Below are positions 25,543 through 34,656 of a stretch of DNA of 64,000 nucleotides, one piece after another. The position numbers and the translations under genes are program-made. The notes beneath the pieces were generated by a model. It made no database searches and was not told the origin of the DNA. It saw only the letters and a program-made list of their open reading frames with translations. The DNA comes from Bacteroidales bacterium (GTDB lineage: Bacteria > Bacteroidota > Bacteroidia > Bacteroidales > UBA932). How positions within the stretch are numbered: the first letter of the stretch is position 1; the number at the start of each line of letters is the position of its first letter. Location of the stretch: positions 1 to 64,000 of the forward strand of contig JAFRRW010000006.1 in the NCBI GenBank assembly GCA_017427885.1, in the 5' to 3' direction.

Positions 25543-26889
25543 TCAAAATCCCCCGCCCAGGAGGCGTCCTATGTCGTTTCCGAAGGCCAGCATCATCAGG
25601 GCCAGCAGGAGCAGCATTCCGATGATCTGGGCCACTTCCAGGAAACGGTAGCCCGGCTTGCGTCCGGTAAGCATCTCGTAGAGGGTGAAAACTATGTGCC
25701 CTCCGTCCAGTCCGGGGATGGGAAGAAGGTTCATTACTCCCAGCATTACGCTCAGCAGGGCCATCAGGTTGATGAAACGGAACCAGTCCCAGGTAGAAGG
25801 GAAGACCTGGCCGATGGCGATGAAACTGCCAACGCTCTTGTAGGCTTCAGTCTTAGGCGAGGCAACCAGCTTGAGGTCGCCGAGATATCCTCCGATGGTT
25901 TCGAATGTATATTTTATTCCGGCAGGGATGGCTTCGAGGATACCGTACTCCTTTCTGACCACACCTTCCACGGGCGGCAGCATCACCCCGATCATCCCGA
26001 GGCTGTCAACCTGGAGGAAGACGGTGAGGCTGTCGCTGCCACGGACAATCCCGGCGGGGACGGTCTCTCCCTTGTGGGAGGAGAGCTGGGCCCTGGCATC
26101 CTGGAACCATTCCGTGTCCTCCCCGGCGACGGACACCACGCGGTCGCCCCTGGAGAGGCCGGAGTCGGAGTTGGGGCCGGGGAAAATGGAGTCCACTACG
26201 AAGGGTACGGCGATGTCGAACATCCCGGGGGAGTTCAGCACCCTGCCGACGAAGCCGTGGTCGATGTAGATCTCCAGGGTGTCGGTACCCCTCAGGAGGG
26301 TAACCGTCCTTACGTCCCGCCTTGCGAGGTCGGCCTGTAGCATTCCGAAGTCTTCGGGAACGTAATCGTCCATCCTGAGGATGCGGTCGCCGTTGCGGAA
26401 ACCCATCTCATAGGCGAGGTCGTTGACGTATATCCTGGCGTCTGAGTTGCTGAGGTAGGACCGTCCCCAGACGGCCATTATCGCGATGTATGCGATGAAA
26501 GCGAAGATGAAGTTGTAGAGGACGCCTCCCACCATCACGAGCAGCCTCTGCCAGGCCTTCTTGGAACGGAATTCCCAGGGCTGGGGCTCGTTCTTAAGGT
26601 GTTCCAGGTCAAGGGACTCGTCGATCATGCCGGCAATCTTGCAGTAGCCTCCGAGTGGGAGCCAGCCGATGCCGTATTCCGTCTCCTTCTCTTTCAGGGA
26701 AGGGAAGAGGCGGGAGAACCACCCTTCCTTGGTGCTCAGGAGCTTGAATCCTCCGGCGTCGAAGAAAAGGAAGAACTTGTCCACCCTGATTCCGAAGATG
26801 CGGGCGAAGGTGAAATGGCCGGCCTCGTGGATGATGATGAGGACGGACAGGCACAGGATCACCTGGAGGATCTTCATAAGGACCGCCAT
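25543..26889 (-). CDS. rseP: Site-2 protease RseP (intramembrane zinc metalloprotease)
   Basis: 448 residues. The zinc motif HEAGHF is in the first membrane helix (about residue 21). The second metal ligand is in NLLPIPGLDGGH near the C-terminus. Between them lie PDZ-like domains, with the ligand-binding loop around GFRNGDRIL and a second around GLSRGDRVVSV. RseP-type proteases cleave anti-sigma factors and remnant signal peptides in the inner membrane. The gene lies 3 bases after dxr, the common bacterial arrangement with isoprenoid and outer-membrane biogenesis genes. Confidence 0.95.
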   Translation of the reverse strand: MAVLMKILQVILCLSVLIIIHEAGHFTFARIFGIRVDKFFLFFDAGGFKLLSTKEGWFSRLFPSLKEKETEYGIGWLPLGGYCKIAGMIDESLDLEHLKNEPQPWEFRSKKAWQRLLVMVGGVLYNFIFAFIAYIAIMAVWGRSYLSNSDARIYVNDLAYEMGFRNGDRILRMDDYVPEDFGMLQADLARRDVRTVTLLRGTDTLEIYIDHGFVGRVLNSPGMFDIAVPFVVDSIFPGPNSDSGLSRGDRVVSVAGEDTEWFQDARAQLSSHKGETVPAGIVRGSDSLTVFLQVDSLGMIGVMLPPVEGVVRKEYGILEAIPAGIKYTFETIGGYLGDLKLVASPKTEAYKSVGSFIAIGQVFPSTWDWFRFINLMALLSVMLGVMNLLPIPGLDGGHIVFTLYEMLTGRKPGYRFLEVAQIIGMLLLLALMMLAFGNDIGRLLGGGF

Positions 26890-26892
26890 CGC

Positions 26893-28059
26893 CTATCCGT
26901 TTTTGCGTTCTATGAGGCTGCAGGCCCTGCGGAAACTCCTCGCATTGGTGTCCAGGATGCAGTCGAGGTCGGGTTCTGCGATGAAATCCTCTTCCTCCAT
27001 ACATCTCTCCACGATGTCGGATATATCGTAGAAGGAAATCCTGTCCTGGAGGTAGGCGGCCACGGCGGCCTCGTTGGCGGCGTTCATCGCGCAGGGGATG
27101 TTTCCTCCGCGCCCTATGGCCCTGTAAGCCAGCGCCAGGGCGGGGAACCTGGAGGTGTCCGGCTCCTGGAAGGTCAGGCTTCCGATTTCCGCGAAATCCG
27201 GTTTGCGGTTATCTAGAGTGAGCCTTTCCGGGAATGAAAGGGCGAACTGGATAGGTTCCCTCATGTCCGGGTGGCCCATCTGTGCAAGCACCGCGCCGTC
27301 GCTGAACTCGATCATCGAGTGGATAATGGATTCCGGGTGGACGACCACCTTGATGTGTCCGGGGTCGATGTCGAACAGCCATCTCGCCTCGATGACCTCG
27401 AAGCCCTTGTTCATCATCGTGGCCGAGTCGATGGTGATTTTCGCTCCCATATTCCATCTGGGATGCCTGAGGGCCTCTTCCTTCCGGGCTGCCGCAATCC
27501 TTTCCTTCGGCCAGTCGCGGAAGGGACCGCCGGAGGCGGTGAGATGTATCTTTTCTATGGCGTTGCCGGACGCACCGAGAAGGCACTGGAAAATGGCGCT
27601 GTGCTCGGAATCCACCGGAAGGATGGGGGCGTTGAATTTTCTGGAAAGGCCCATTACTATGGAACCGGCCGCGACCAGGGTTTCCTTGTTGGCGAGGGCT
27701 ATGATCTTCCCCGCCTTTATCGCGGAAATGGTTGGAAGCAGGCCGCTGAATCCTACCATCGCGGCCACTACGATGTCCACCTGAGAACTGCCTGCAAGGT
27801 CGCAGGCGGAACCGATGCCGCAGAACACCTTGGTGTCGCTTCCGGAAAGGGCTTCTGAAAGGTCGTGGTATCTGTCTTCGTTGCAAATGACCACGTTGTT
27901 GACATTGAACTCGCGGGCCTGTGAGGCAAGCAGTTCCCAGCTGTTGTTGGCCGTGAGCAGGTCCACTTCGAACCTGTCGGGATGCTGCCTGACCACGTCG
28001 AGGGTCTGTCTCCCTATCGACCCTGTGGAACCCAGGATGGCTATCCTTCTCCTTTCCAT
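26893..28059 (-). CDS. dxr: 1-Deoxy-D-xylulose 5-phosphate reductoisomerase
   Basis: 388 residues, normal length. It converts DXP to 2-C-methyl-D-erythritol 4-phosphate with NADPH, the committed step of the MEP isoprenoid pathway. NADPH-binding motif RIAILGSTGSIGRQTLDVV at the start; metal and substrate residues in PVDSEHSAIFQCL and LTASGGPFRD; MNKGFEVIEARWLF and HPESIIHSMIEF further on. It overlaps the preceding LytM-like gene by one base and is followed by rseP after 3 bases. Confidence 0.96.
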   Translation of the reverse strand: MERRRIAILGSTGSIGRQTLDVVRQHPDRFEVDLLTANNSWELLASQAREFNVNNVVICNEDRYHDLSEALSGSDTKVFCGIGSACDLAGSSQVDIVVAAMVGFSGLLPTISAIKAGKIIALANKETLVAAGSIVMGLSRKFNAPILPVDSEHSAIFQCLLGASGNAIEKIHLTASGGPFRDWPKERIAAARKEEALRHPRWNMGAKITIDSATMMNKGFEVIEARWLFDIDPGHIKVVVHPESIIHSMIEFSDGAVLAQMGHPDMREPIQFALSFPERLTLDNRKPDFAEIGSLTFQEPDTSRFPALALAYRAIGRGGNIPCAMNAANEAAVAAYLQDRISFYDISDIVERCMEEEDFIAEPDLDCILDTNARSFRRACSLIERKNG

Positions 28060-28883
28060 CAGAAATGAATGTATTTTGAGGGATCTACCGCCTCTCCCTT
28101 GTACCAGAGCTCGAATTTCAGCAGGTTGCCGGCTATGGCCACGGGGGTGCCCGACAGGACCCTGTCCCCGGTGGACTTCAGCAGTTTCCGGTTGAGCCGG
28201 TATATGGATATTATGTCGTCGGAGTGCTGGATCTCGATAAGATATCCGTCTCTCTCATCCCATCCGGTAAAGACGACGGTGCCGTCGAGGACGGAGGACA
28301 CCATCGAGCCCTCCGGCGTGGTGATGTCCAGCCAGGGATGGGATATGCGGTCGAATTTCTCCGAAACCACGCCCTTCGCCGGGACGAAGAAATGCATCCC
28401 TTCGATGGGGAGGTTCCTCTCCTGGACCCCTGTAATCTGGAAATGGCTCTCTTCCTGGACCTTGGCCCTGAGGAGGGAATCCCTCCTGGCAAGGTAACTT
28501 TCGTTCCCGGGGATGGCCGCTGTCCCTCCGGCCCTGAGGACGCTGTCCATCTTCAGGGGTTCCTTCCCGTCCACCACCCTTGCGAGGTTCTCGGCATAGA
28601 TGTCCCATCGGTTCAGGACATCCTCGAGGGAATCGATGCGTATGGCGTTCCGTATGGCTTCCTGTCTCGTATTTGCGTCGGGATAACCTCTGAGGAGGGT
28701 TTTCAGCGGGGTGAAGGAAATGAAGGATACGATGATGGCGGAAAGCGCGAACAGGATGGTGACGACTGTCACCAGGAAACTCAGCCGCGTGAAGCGGAAG
28801 GCCCATAACTGCCTGTGGGTCTTGTCGTCGGTGAGAGAAAGCCTGTAAATTTCAGGCCTTGGTTCCTTATTCTTCCTTGCCAT
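28059..28883 (-). CDS. LytM (M23-like) domain protein with degenerate active site
   Basis: 274 residues from the ATG at 28883 (7 upstream codons in the same frame run toward the promoter box). One membrane helix (about residues 30-50), a linker that may be coiled, then an M23-type domain in the C-terminal half. The first zinc motif survives (SHPWLDI, HxxxD), but the two His-containing motifs are changed: the expected YxHL is IYRLN, and the expected HxHFE is LLKFEL. It is therefore probably not a peptidase and may act like EnvC/NlpD in controlling amidases. It leads the operon with dxr, rseP and DUF4837. Confidence 0.88.
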   Translation of the reverse strand: MARKNKEPRPEIYRLSLTDDKTHRQLWAFRFTRLSFLVTVVTILFALSAIIVSFISFTPLKTLLRGYPDANTRQEAIRNAIRIDSLEDVLNRWDIYAENLARVVDGKEPLKMDSVLRAGGTAAIPGNESYLARRDSLLRAKVQEESHFQITGVQERNLPIEGMHFFVPAKGVVSEKFDRISHPWLDITTPEGSMVSSVLDGTVVFTGWDERDGYLIEIQHSDDIISIYRLNRKLLKSTGDRVLSGTPVAIAGNLLKFELWYKGEAVDPSKYIHF

Positions 28884-28901
28884 ACGCGGTGTGTCAGTCC
28901 A

Positions 28902-28909
28902 CAAATATA
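28902..28909 (-). promoter_or_regulatory. -7 promoter box for LytM-dxr-rseP-DUF4837
   Basis: Minus-strand TATATTTG, 18 bases before the ATG at 28883. It is back-to-back with the ruvX box. Confidence 0.5.
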
Positions 28910-28929
28910 AGAAATTCGGGATAATTATT

Positions 28930-28937
28930 TAACTTTG
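28930..28937 (+). promoter_or_regulatory. -7 promoter box for ruvX, 5 bases from the ATG
   Basis: TAACTTTG CAAGG ATG. As with nadK and folP, 5 bases separate the box from the start codon, predicting a leaderless or near-leaderless mRNA. Confidence 0.5.
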
Positions 28938-28942
28938 CAAGG

Positions 28943-29440
28943 ATGAACCGCATAATAGGAATTGATTTCGGAAGGAAAAGGACCGGCCTGGCGGTGAGCG
29001 ACCCCCTCGGGGTGTTTGCCTCCCCGCTTGAAACCGTTCCCGGCACCAAGGTGCTGGAATTCCTTAAGGAGTATTCCATTTCTGAGACCATCACCGATTT
29101 CGTGGTGGGATGGCCCAGGAACCTCGACGGGACCCTTTCGGAGGCAGCCGCCGACGTGAAGGCTTTCCTGGGGAGGCTGGAAAAGGCTTTCCCGGACGTT
29201 CCCGTCCATCTTGAAGACGAGAGGTTCACCTCCGTCCTCGCCCACAGGGCGATGATAGACGGAGGGATGAAGGCTTCCGACCGAAAGGATAAGGCTTCGG
29301 TGGACAGGATTAGTGCGGCCATCATACTGCAGGGCTTCCTGGACCGGACGGCAGGGACCCCCTCAGGCACGGGATTTGCGCCCGAAACCCTGTCCGTCCC
29401 ACCGGTGCGGACGCGCAGGAATTCCGGAAAAAAGAAATGA
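28943..29440 (+). CDS. ruvX: Putative Holliday junction resolvase (YqgF/RuvX)
   Basis: 165 residues, slightly longer than usual because of a Pro/Thr-rich tail after residue 135. RNase H-like fold: IIGIDFGRKRTGLAVSDPLG with catalytic Asp8, the VGWPRNLDGT segment, and LEDERFTSVLA. In other bacteria YqgF is linked to pre-16S rRNA 5'-end processing, so a role in recombination should not be assumed. def follows after 7 bases. Confidence 0.92.
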   Translation: MNRIIGIDFGRKRTGLAVSDPLGVFASPLETVPGTKVLEFLKEYSISETITDFVVGWPRNLDGTLSEAAADVKAFLGRLEKAFPDVPVHLEDERFTSVLAHRAMIDGGMKASDRKDKASVDRISAAIILQGFLDRTAGTPSGTGFAPETLSVPPVRTRRNSGKKK

Positions 29441-29447
29441 TTGTACT

Positions 29448-30002
29448 ATGATCCAGCCTATTTATGTCTATGGTTCCGCAGTGTTGCGGGAAGTGGCGGC
29501 TGAAGCGGACCTTTCCGACAGGGAAGGCATCGCCACGCTGGTCAAGGATATGAAAGACACCCTGGCCCATGCCGACGGCTGTGGGCTTGCCGCTCCCCAG
29601 ATCGGGGTGAGCAGGAGGGTCGTCATAGTTGACGGTACCGGGATGGCGGACATGTATCCCTATCTCAAGGATTTCAGGAGGGTCATAATCAATCCTGAGG
29701 TACTGGAGGAGAGTGAGAAGACCTGCGAATACAACGAGGGCTGCCTCAGCATTCCCGGAATCTATGCAGACGTCACGCGTCCCGCTTCCATAAAACTCAG
29801 GTATTACGACGAGAACCTCGAACAGGTCACCGAAGATTTCGACCGTTTCGCCGCCAGGATGGTCCAGCACGAACTTTCCCACCTGGACGGAGACCTTTTC
29901 ACCGACCACATCGCCCCCATCCGGCGCAAGATCCTATCCAAGAAACTGCTGAACATAGCCCACGGAAAGACAGCCGCCCGGTATGCCACCAAATTGAAAT
30001 GA
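29448..30002 (+). CDS. def: Peptide deformylase
   Basis: 184 residues from the ATG at 29448; the longer frame upstream overlaps ruvX. It removes the formyl group from nascent proteins in the cytoplasm. All three motifs are present: GCGLAAPQ (about 44-51), EGCLS (about 97) and HELSH (about 141), with the metal ligands Cys, His and His. The stop overlaps the start of the next lipoprotein gene (ATGA). Confidence 0.96.
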   Translation: MIQPIYVYGSAVLREVAAEADLSDREGIATLVKDMKDTLAHADGCGLAAPQIGVSRRVVIVDGTGMADMYPYLKDFRRVIINPEVLEESEKTCEYNEGCLSIPGIYADVTRPASIKLRYYDENLEQVTEDFDRFAARMVQHELSHLDGDLFTDHIAPIRRKILSKKLLNIAHGKTAARYATKLK

Positions 30003-32158
30003 CGATGAAAAAGAGCTATCTCATATCGGTTCTGGCCATATTGGCGGCCTGCACCTCCCCGGGCAGGGGAGACTCTTCTCCCGACAAGACCATTTTCCAG
30101 GAGGGGGGCTCCTGGAACGAATTCATCGACAACCGGGCCGATGCCGTTATGGTATATGGACTTAGAGGCAACCCGTCCGACAGGAACAAGAACATCAAAG
30201 GCCTTGAGGAGAGTATCAACTCCTGGAAGGAGCGGGGATACACGACCTATTTCATGACCGGGATCGCCTGGGGGTCATATGCTGACTATTTCACCGGTAA
30301 ATGGGACGGGGAATGGCATCTGGACGAGGCCCAGGTGACGATGCAGGGGGATACCCTCTGGCACGGGCGCCTCGTTCCCTACATCGTCCCTTCGAAGAAT
30401 TACCTGGAATATTTCAAGGAATGCCAGATCAAGCCGGTGATAGACGCCGGCGTGGATGCGATCTTCCTGGAGGAGCCGGAATTCTGGGCGCACAGCGGCT
30501 ACAGCGACTCCTTCAAGCAGGAATGGATGGACTATTACAGGACTCCCTGGCGTCCCCAGGACGAGTCTCCCGAGGCGACTTACCTTTCGTCCAAACTGAA
30601 GTATTATCTGTACTACAGGGCCCTTGACGAGGCTTTCTCCTATGCTAAGGAGTACGGGAAATCCCTCGGCCGCGAGATCCGGTGCTATGTGCCCACCCAC
30701 TCCCTCCTGAACTATTCCCAGTGGAGGATCGTCTCTCCTGAGGCTTCCCTAGCCTCCCTTCCCTGCGTGGACGGCTACATCGCCCAGGTGTGGACCGGAA
30801 CCTCGAGGGAACCGGACTATTTCAACGGTGTTTACAAGGAGCGCGTATTCGAGACCGCCTACCTGGAATACGGCTGCATGGCTTCGATGACCAGGCCTAC
30901 CGGTCGCAGGGTATGGTTCCTTACCGACCCCATCGAGGACAGGTCTCGGGATTGGGTCGATTACAAGCGCAATTACCAGGCGACCTTCACCGCCCAGCTT
31001 CTCTATCCCGAAATAGCGGACTACGAGATAATGCCCTGGCCTTCCAGGATATACCGTGGCTACTACAACAAGAGCGGCGACTCCGCCGAGAAGATCCGCA
31101 TCCCGAAGGATTACTCTTCGATGATGCAGGTGATGATCAATTCCGCCCACGAGGTCCCCGTCTCCAGGAGTCGCGTCAACGGATCCCACGGCATCTCCGT
31201 GCTGATGGGCAACTCGCTGATGTTCCAGCGTTTCCCCATACACGAGGGATATGAGGATCCCCAGCTGTCCAATTTCTACGGCTTGGCGATGCCCCTCGTG
31301 AAAAGGGGCGTGCCGGTGGAAATCTCCCATATCGAGAACCTCGGCTATCCGAAGGCATTGAAGGACGTCAAGGTCCTCCTTATGACCTATTCCAATATGA
31401 AACCCCTCGATCCGGAGGCCCATACCCATATAGCTGACTGGGTCGCCCGGGGCGGTCACCTCATCTACTGCGGCACCGACGCCGATCCCTTCCAGACCGT
31501 CAGCGAGTGGTGGAACTCCGGTGACAACCATTATGCGACTCCTTCGGCCCATCTCTTTGAGAAAATGGGTCTGGACGCCGGTGCGGGAGATGGAACCTAC
31601 AGCTACGGGAAGGGAAGCGTCCGGGTGATCCGCCGCGACCCCAAGGAGTTCGTGATGAACGAGGGAGGGGATTCCGTGCTGCTTGACGCCGTCAGGGAGG
31701 CATACGGTCCGCTGGAGGAGAAGAACAATTTCATCCTGGACAGGGGCGCATACAAGTTGGTAGCCGTCCTGGATGAGGGCGTGAGCGACGAACCACTGAA
31801 GCTGGAAGGTCGTTTCATAGACCTTTACGATCCCGCCCTGAGCGTCTGCACCGGACTGGAAGTCGCCTCCGGCACCCAGAGGTTCCTGTATGACGTGTCC
31901 AAGGCGCCGAAGGCACCCTGCATCCTCGCCGCCGCGAGCCGGGCCTATGACATCAGGAAGGGCCGCCGCTCTTTCTCCTATGTCTGCAAGAGTCCTTCGG
32001 AGACGGTCAACGTGACCCGAGTCCTCCTGCCCGCAAGGCCGGAGAAGGTCATTGTCAACGGCTCACCGGCGGAATTCGAATGGGACGGGGAAAGCCGGAC
32101 CTGCATTTTCCGCCACGACAACGATCCCGACGGGGTGAAAATTGAGATTGAATGGTAA
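29999..32158 (+). CDS. Uncharacterised lipoprotein, possible glycoside hydrolase-like barrel
   Basis: 719 residues, no family recognised with certainty. Lipobox LAAC (Cys18; ATG at 29999 overlaps the def stop, a second ATG is two codons in). Residues about 45-370 look like a TIM barrel: GVDAIFLEEPEFWAHSGYSD (acidic cluster Glu158, Glu159, Glu161) at a strand end, and DGYIAQVWTGT and YEIMPWPSRIY later. Residues about 430-500 (VKVLLMTYSNMKPLD ... IADWVARGGHLIYCGTD) resemble the amidotransferase-like trimerisation domain of GH42-type enzymes. A beta-sandwich tail follows. Probable role: surface or periplasmic carbohydrate processing. It precedes a phosphohexomutase. Confidence 0.65.
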   Translation: MTMKKSYLISVLAILAACTSPGRGDSSPDKTIFQEGGSWNEFIDNRADAVMVYGLRGNPSDRNKNIKGLEESINSWKERGYTTYFMTGIAWGSYADYFTGKWDGEWHLDEAQVTMQGDTLWHGRLVPYIVPSKNYLEYFKECQIKPVIDAGVDAIFLEEPEFWAHSGYSDSFKQEWMDYYRTPWRPQDESPEATYLSSKLKYYLYYRALDEAFSYAKEYGKSLGREIRCYVPTHSLLNYSQWRIVSPEASLASLPCVDGYIAQVWTGTSREPDYFNGVYKERVFETAYLEYGCMASMTRPTGRRVWFLTDPIEDRSRDWVDYKRNYQATFTAQLLYPEIADYEIMPWPSRIYRGYYNKSGDSAEKIRIPKDYSSMMQVMINSAHEVPVSRSRVNGSHGISVLMGNSLMFQRFPIHEGYEDPQLSNFYGLAMPLVKRGVPVEISHIENLGYPKALKDVKVLLMTYSNMKPLDPEAHTHIADWVARGGHLIYCGTDADPFQTVSEWWNSGDNHYATPSAHLFEKMGLDAGAGDGTYSYGKGSVRVIRRDPKEFVMNEGGDSVLLDAVREAYGPLEEKNNFILDRGAYKLVAVLDEGVSDEPLKLEGRFIDLYDPALSVCTGLEVASGTQRFLYDVSKAPKAPCILAAASRAYDIRKGRRSFSYVCKSPSETVNVTRVLLPARPEKVIVNGSPAEFEWDGESRTCIFRHDNDPDGVKIEIEW

Positions 32159-32185
32159 ATAATTAACAATGAATATATTATAGTT

Positions 32186-33550
32186 ATGGGAGCATTTCAC
32201 GCATATGACATCAGGGGAGTCTACAATGTGGACTTTGACAAGGATACCGCCTACAAGGTGGGTTATTTCATCCCTTCGCTCCTTGGAGCGGACAAGGTGC
32301 TGGTCGGAAGGGACTGCAGGGTCTCTTCGGAGGAAATCAGGGACAGCCTGGTGGAGGGCTTGACCGACGCCGGAGCCGACGTTTATGACATCGGCCTCAG
32401 TTCCACCCCGCTGGTGTATTTCGGGACGGCGAACTACGGGTTCAAGGCTTCTGTGCAGATCACCGCATCGCACAATCCTCCCGAGTACAACGGTATGAAA
32501 GTGTCCAGGGAGAACGCCCTCCCGGTGGGCCTTGACGCAGGTCTGGGACAGATCCGTGACTGGATAGACGAGGGTCGTCCCACTCCTCCCGCCCCCCGCA
32601 AGGGCGAGGTCCACAAGATGGACATCAAGAAAGAATACCTGGATTTCCTGATGAAATTCAAGGGTGACTACTCCAACCTGAAGATCGCCTTCGACCTTTC
32701 CAACGGCATGGCCAACCTCCTTGCCAAGGAACTTTTCAAGGGAGAGGATGCAGGCTTCCTTTTCGACACCCTTGACGGAACCTTCCCCGGCCACGAGCCT
32801 AATCCCCTCATCCCGGCGAACGTGAAGCCGCTGAGGGACCTCGTCTCCAAGATGGGAGCCGACGTGGGTGTCATCTATGACGGCGACGCCGACAGGGTCA
32901 TGTTCGTGGACGACAGGGCCAGGTTCGTACCTCCCGATCTCGTAGTGGCCCTCCTGGCCCAGTATTTCTGCGACGAGAGGGGAGAGAAGAATCCCCGCGT
33001 CCTCCAGGAAATCCGTTCGTCGAAGGCGGTCGGAGAGGCCCTTGCGGCATATGGCGCCGAACTCCACACCTGGAGGGTGGGGCGTGCCTTCGCCGCTCCC
33101 AAGCTCCGCGAGATCGACGGGCTCTGGGGAGGCGAACTCGCCGGCCACTATTATTTCAAGGATTTCTTCTATTCCGACAGCGGCCTCCTTGCCAGCCTCC
33201 TCGTGCTGAGGATAGTGTCCGCCCTGAAGAAGAAGGGGATAACCCTGAGCGGAAAGATAGACGAACTCACGAAATACAAGAATTCGGGCGAGATCAACTT
33301 CAGGCTCGAGGACAAGAAGGGAGCGATGGATGCCGTGAAGGATATGTTCATGGCTTCCGAGAAGGCCACCGCCTTCATGGATTTCGACGGATACAGGGTT
33401 GAATTCCCGTCCTGGTGGTTCAACATCCGCCCTTCCAATACGGAACCCTACCTTAGGTTTATCTGCGAGGCTTCCACCCAGGAACTACTGGACAGTAAGA
33501 TAGCCGCCGTGGATGAATTGCTCAAGACCAGGTTCGGAGCGGTGAGATAG
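32186..33550 (+). CDS. Phosphomannomutase/phosphoglucomutase
   Basis: 454 residues, four-domain alpha-D-phosphohexomutase. The phosphoserine is Ser95 in QITASHNPPEYNG; the metal loop is DGDADRVMF (about residue 232); the sugar loop is WGGELAGHYYF; the phosphate loop near the C-terminus is RPSNTEPYLRF. It interconverts hexose 1- and 6-phosphates for nucleotide-sugar synthesis. Substrate preference between mannose and glucose cannot be set. It lies 27 bases after the 719-residue lipoprotein gene with no visible promoter. Confidence 0.92.
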   Translation: MGAFHAYDIRGVYNVDFDKDTAYKVGYFIPSLLGADKVLVGRDCRVSSEEIRDSLVEGLTDAGADVYDIGLSSTPLVYFGTANYGFKASVQITASHNPPEYNGMKVSRENALPVGLDAGLGQIRDWIDEGRPTPPAPRKGEVHKMDIKKEYLDFLMKFKGDYSNLKIAFDLSNGMANLLAKELFKGEDAGFLFDTLDGTFPGHEPNPLIPANVKPLRDLVSKMGADVGVIYDGDADRVMFVDDRARFVPPDLVVALLAQYFCDERGEKNPRVLQEIRSSKAVGEALAAYGAELHTWRVGRAFAAPKLREIDGLWGGELAGHYYFKDFFYSDSGLLASLLVLRIVSALKKKGITLSGKIDELTKYKNSGEINFRLEDKKGAMDAVKDMFMASEKATAFMDFDGYRVEFPSWWFNIRPSNTEPYLRFICEASTQELLDSKIAAVDELLKTRFGAVR

Positions 33551-33575
33551 GCTCCTTTGCAAGACGTGTAAGATT

Positions 33576-34646
33576 ATGAAACTGAACCTTTTTGCGGGAT
33601 TGCTGATACTGGCGTCCATTTTCTCGGCCACCGCCCAGGACAAGAAACCGCTCTCCGACCCTCCCATGACTTTGGAGCGGGCAGAACGCCTCGTCCCGAG
33701 GCTTGCCCTCAAACCTGCGAAATCCCTGATTCCGGAGGGCAAGGTCGCTTTGGACACCATCGACACCGTCGATCCGGCCGTGCAGATCCTGCTTTTCTCC
33801 GACAACACCTGGGCGTACAGGCGCGACCCGTCACAGGCCGCCGGGAACAATGTCTTTACCGAGAATTGGACTGACGAATACCCCGATCCCTACAGGACGA
33901 CCCTTGAAGGCCTTCCCGACAGGGTGACCATCTGGGTGGTGGATTCCCTCAGCGACTATCACTGTCCGAATCAGGTGGCCGTCTTTTCTCCATATGGCGG
34001 CCGTCACGGACGCCGCCATACCGGCGTCGACCTTCCTCTAAAGACCGGTAATCCGGTCTATGCCGCCTTTGCCGGTAAAGTCAGGATGGCGAAATACTAC
34101 CGTGGTTACGGGAATCTCGTAGTTCTGAGACACCAAAACGGCCTGGAGACGTTCTATGCCCATCTTTCCAAGATCAACGTGAAGGTCGGAGATTGGGTGG
34201 AGGCCGGTAAGGTAATCGGCCTTGGCGGCGCCACGGGAAGGGCCACGGGTGCGCATCTGCATTTCGAGACCAGGTATCAGGGCTATGCCTTCGATCCCCA
34301 GTGGCTCATAGATTTCAATACGGGTAAACTCCGCCACAGGGTGTTCACGCTGAAGAAGAGGTATCTCACTCCGGGGAGCAAGTACGTGCCTGAATCCGAG
34401 GACGAAGAGATAGCGATCAACGAGGCGGACGCCAAGGATATGGAACTGGCGAGGCAGGAGGCCGAGAAGAAGGCAGCCAGGGAGGCTGCCCTGGCTTCGG
34501 CCGAGTATTACAAGATCCGTTCAGGAGACACCCTCGGCAAGGTCGCCCAGCGCTATCACACCACCGTGAACCGTATCTGCAGCCTCAATCCCGGCCTTAC
34601 TCCAAAGACTACTCTCAAGATTGGCCGCCGCATCCGCGTCCGGTAG
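33576..34646 (+). CDS. M23 metallopeptidase with C-terminal LysM domain
   Basis: 356 residues. Signal peptide about 1-20 (ends SATAQ). The LytM/M23 domain (about 130-240) has all zinc and catalytic motifs intact: RRHTGVD, FYAHL and GAHLHFE. A Lys/Ala/Glu-rich linker leads to one LysM module (about 309-355: YYKIRSGDTLGKVAQRYHTT). It should cut peptidoglycan cross-links in the periplasm. It contrasts with the degenerate LytM protein at 28.1-28.9 kb. The 3' end is 10 bases from that of convergent apbE. Confidence 0.93.
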   Translation: MKLNLFAGLLILASIFSATAQDKKPLSDPPMTLERAERLVPRLALKPAKSLIPEGKVALDTIDTVDPAVQILLFSDNTWAYRRDPSQAAGNNVFTENWTDEYPDPYRTTLEGLPDRVTIWVVDSLSDYHCPNQVAVFSPYGGRHGRRHTGVDLPLKTGNPVYAAFAGKVRMAKYYRGYGNLVVLRHQNGLETFYAHLSKINVKVGDWVEAGKVIGLGGATGRATGAHLHFETRYQGYAFDPQWLIDFNTGKLRHRVFTLKKRYLTPGSKYVPESEDEEIAINEADAKDMELARQEAEKKAAREAALASAEYYKIRSGDTLGKVAQRYHTTVNRICSLNPGLTPKTTLKIGRRIRVR

Positions 34647-34656
34647 GTTGTAAAAA

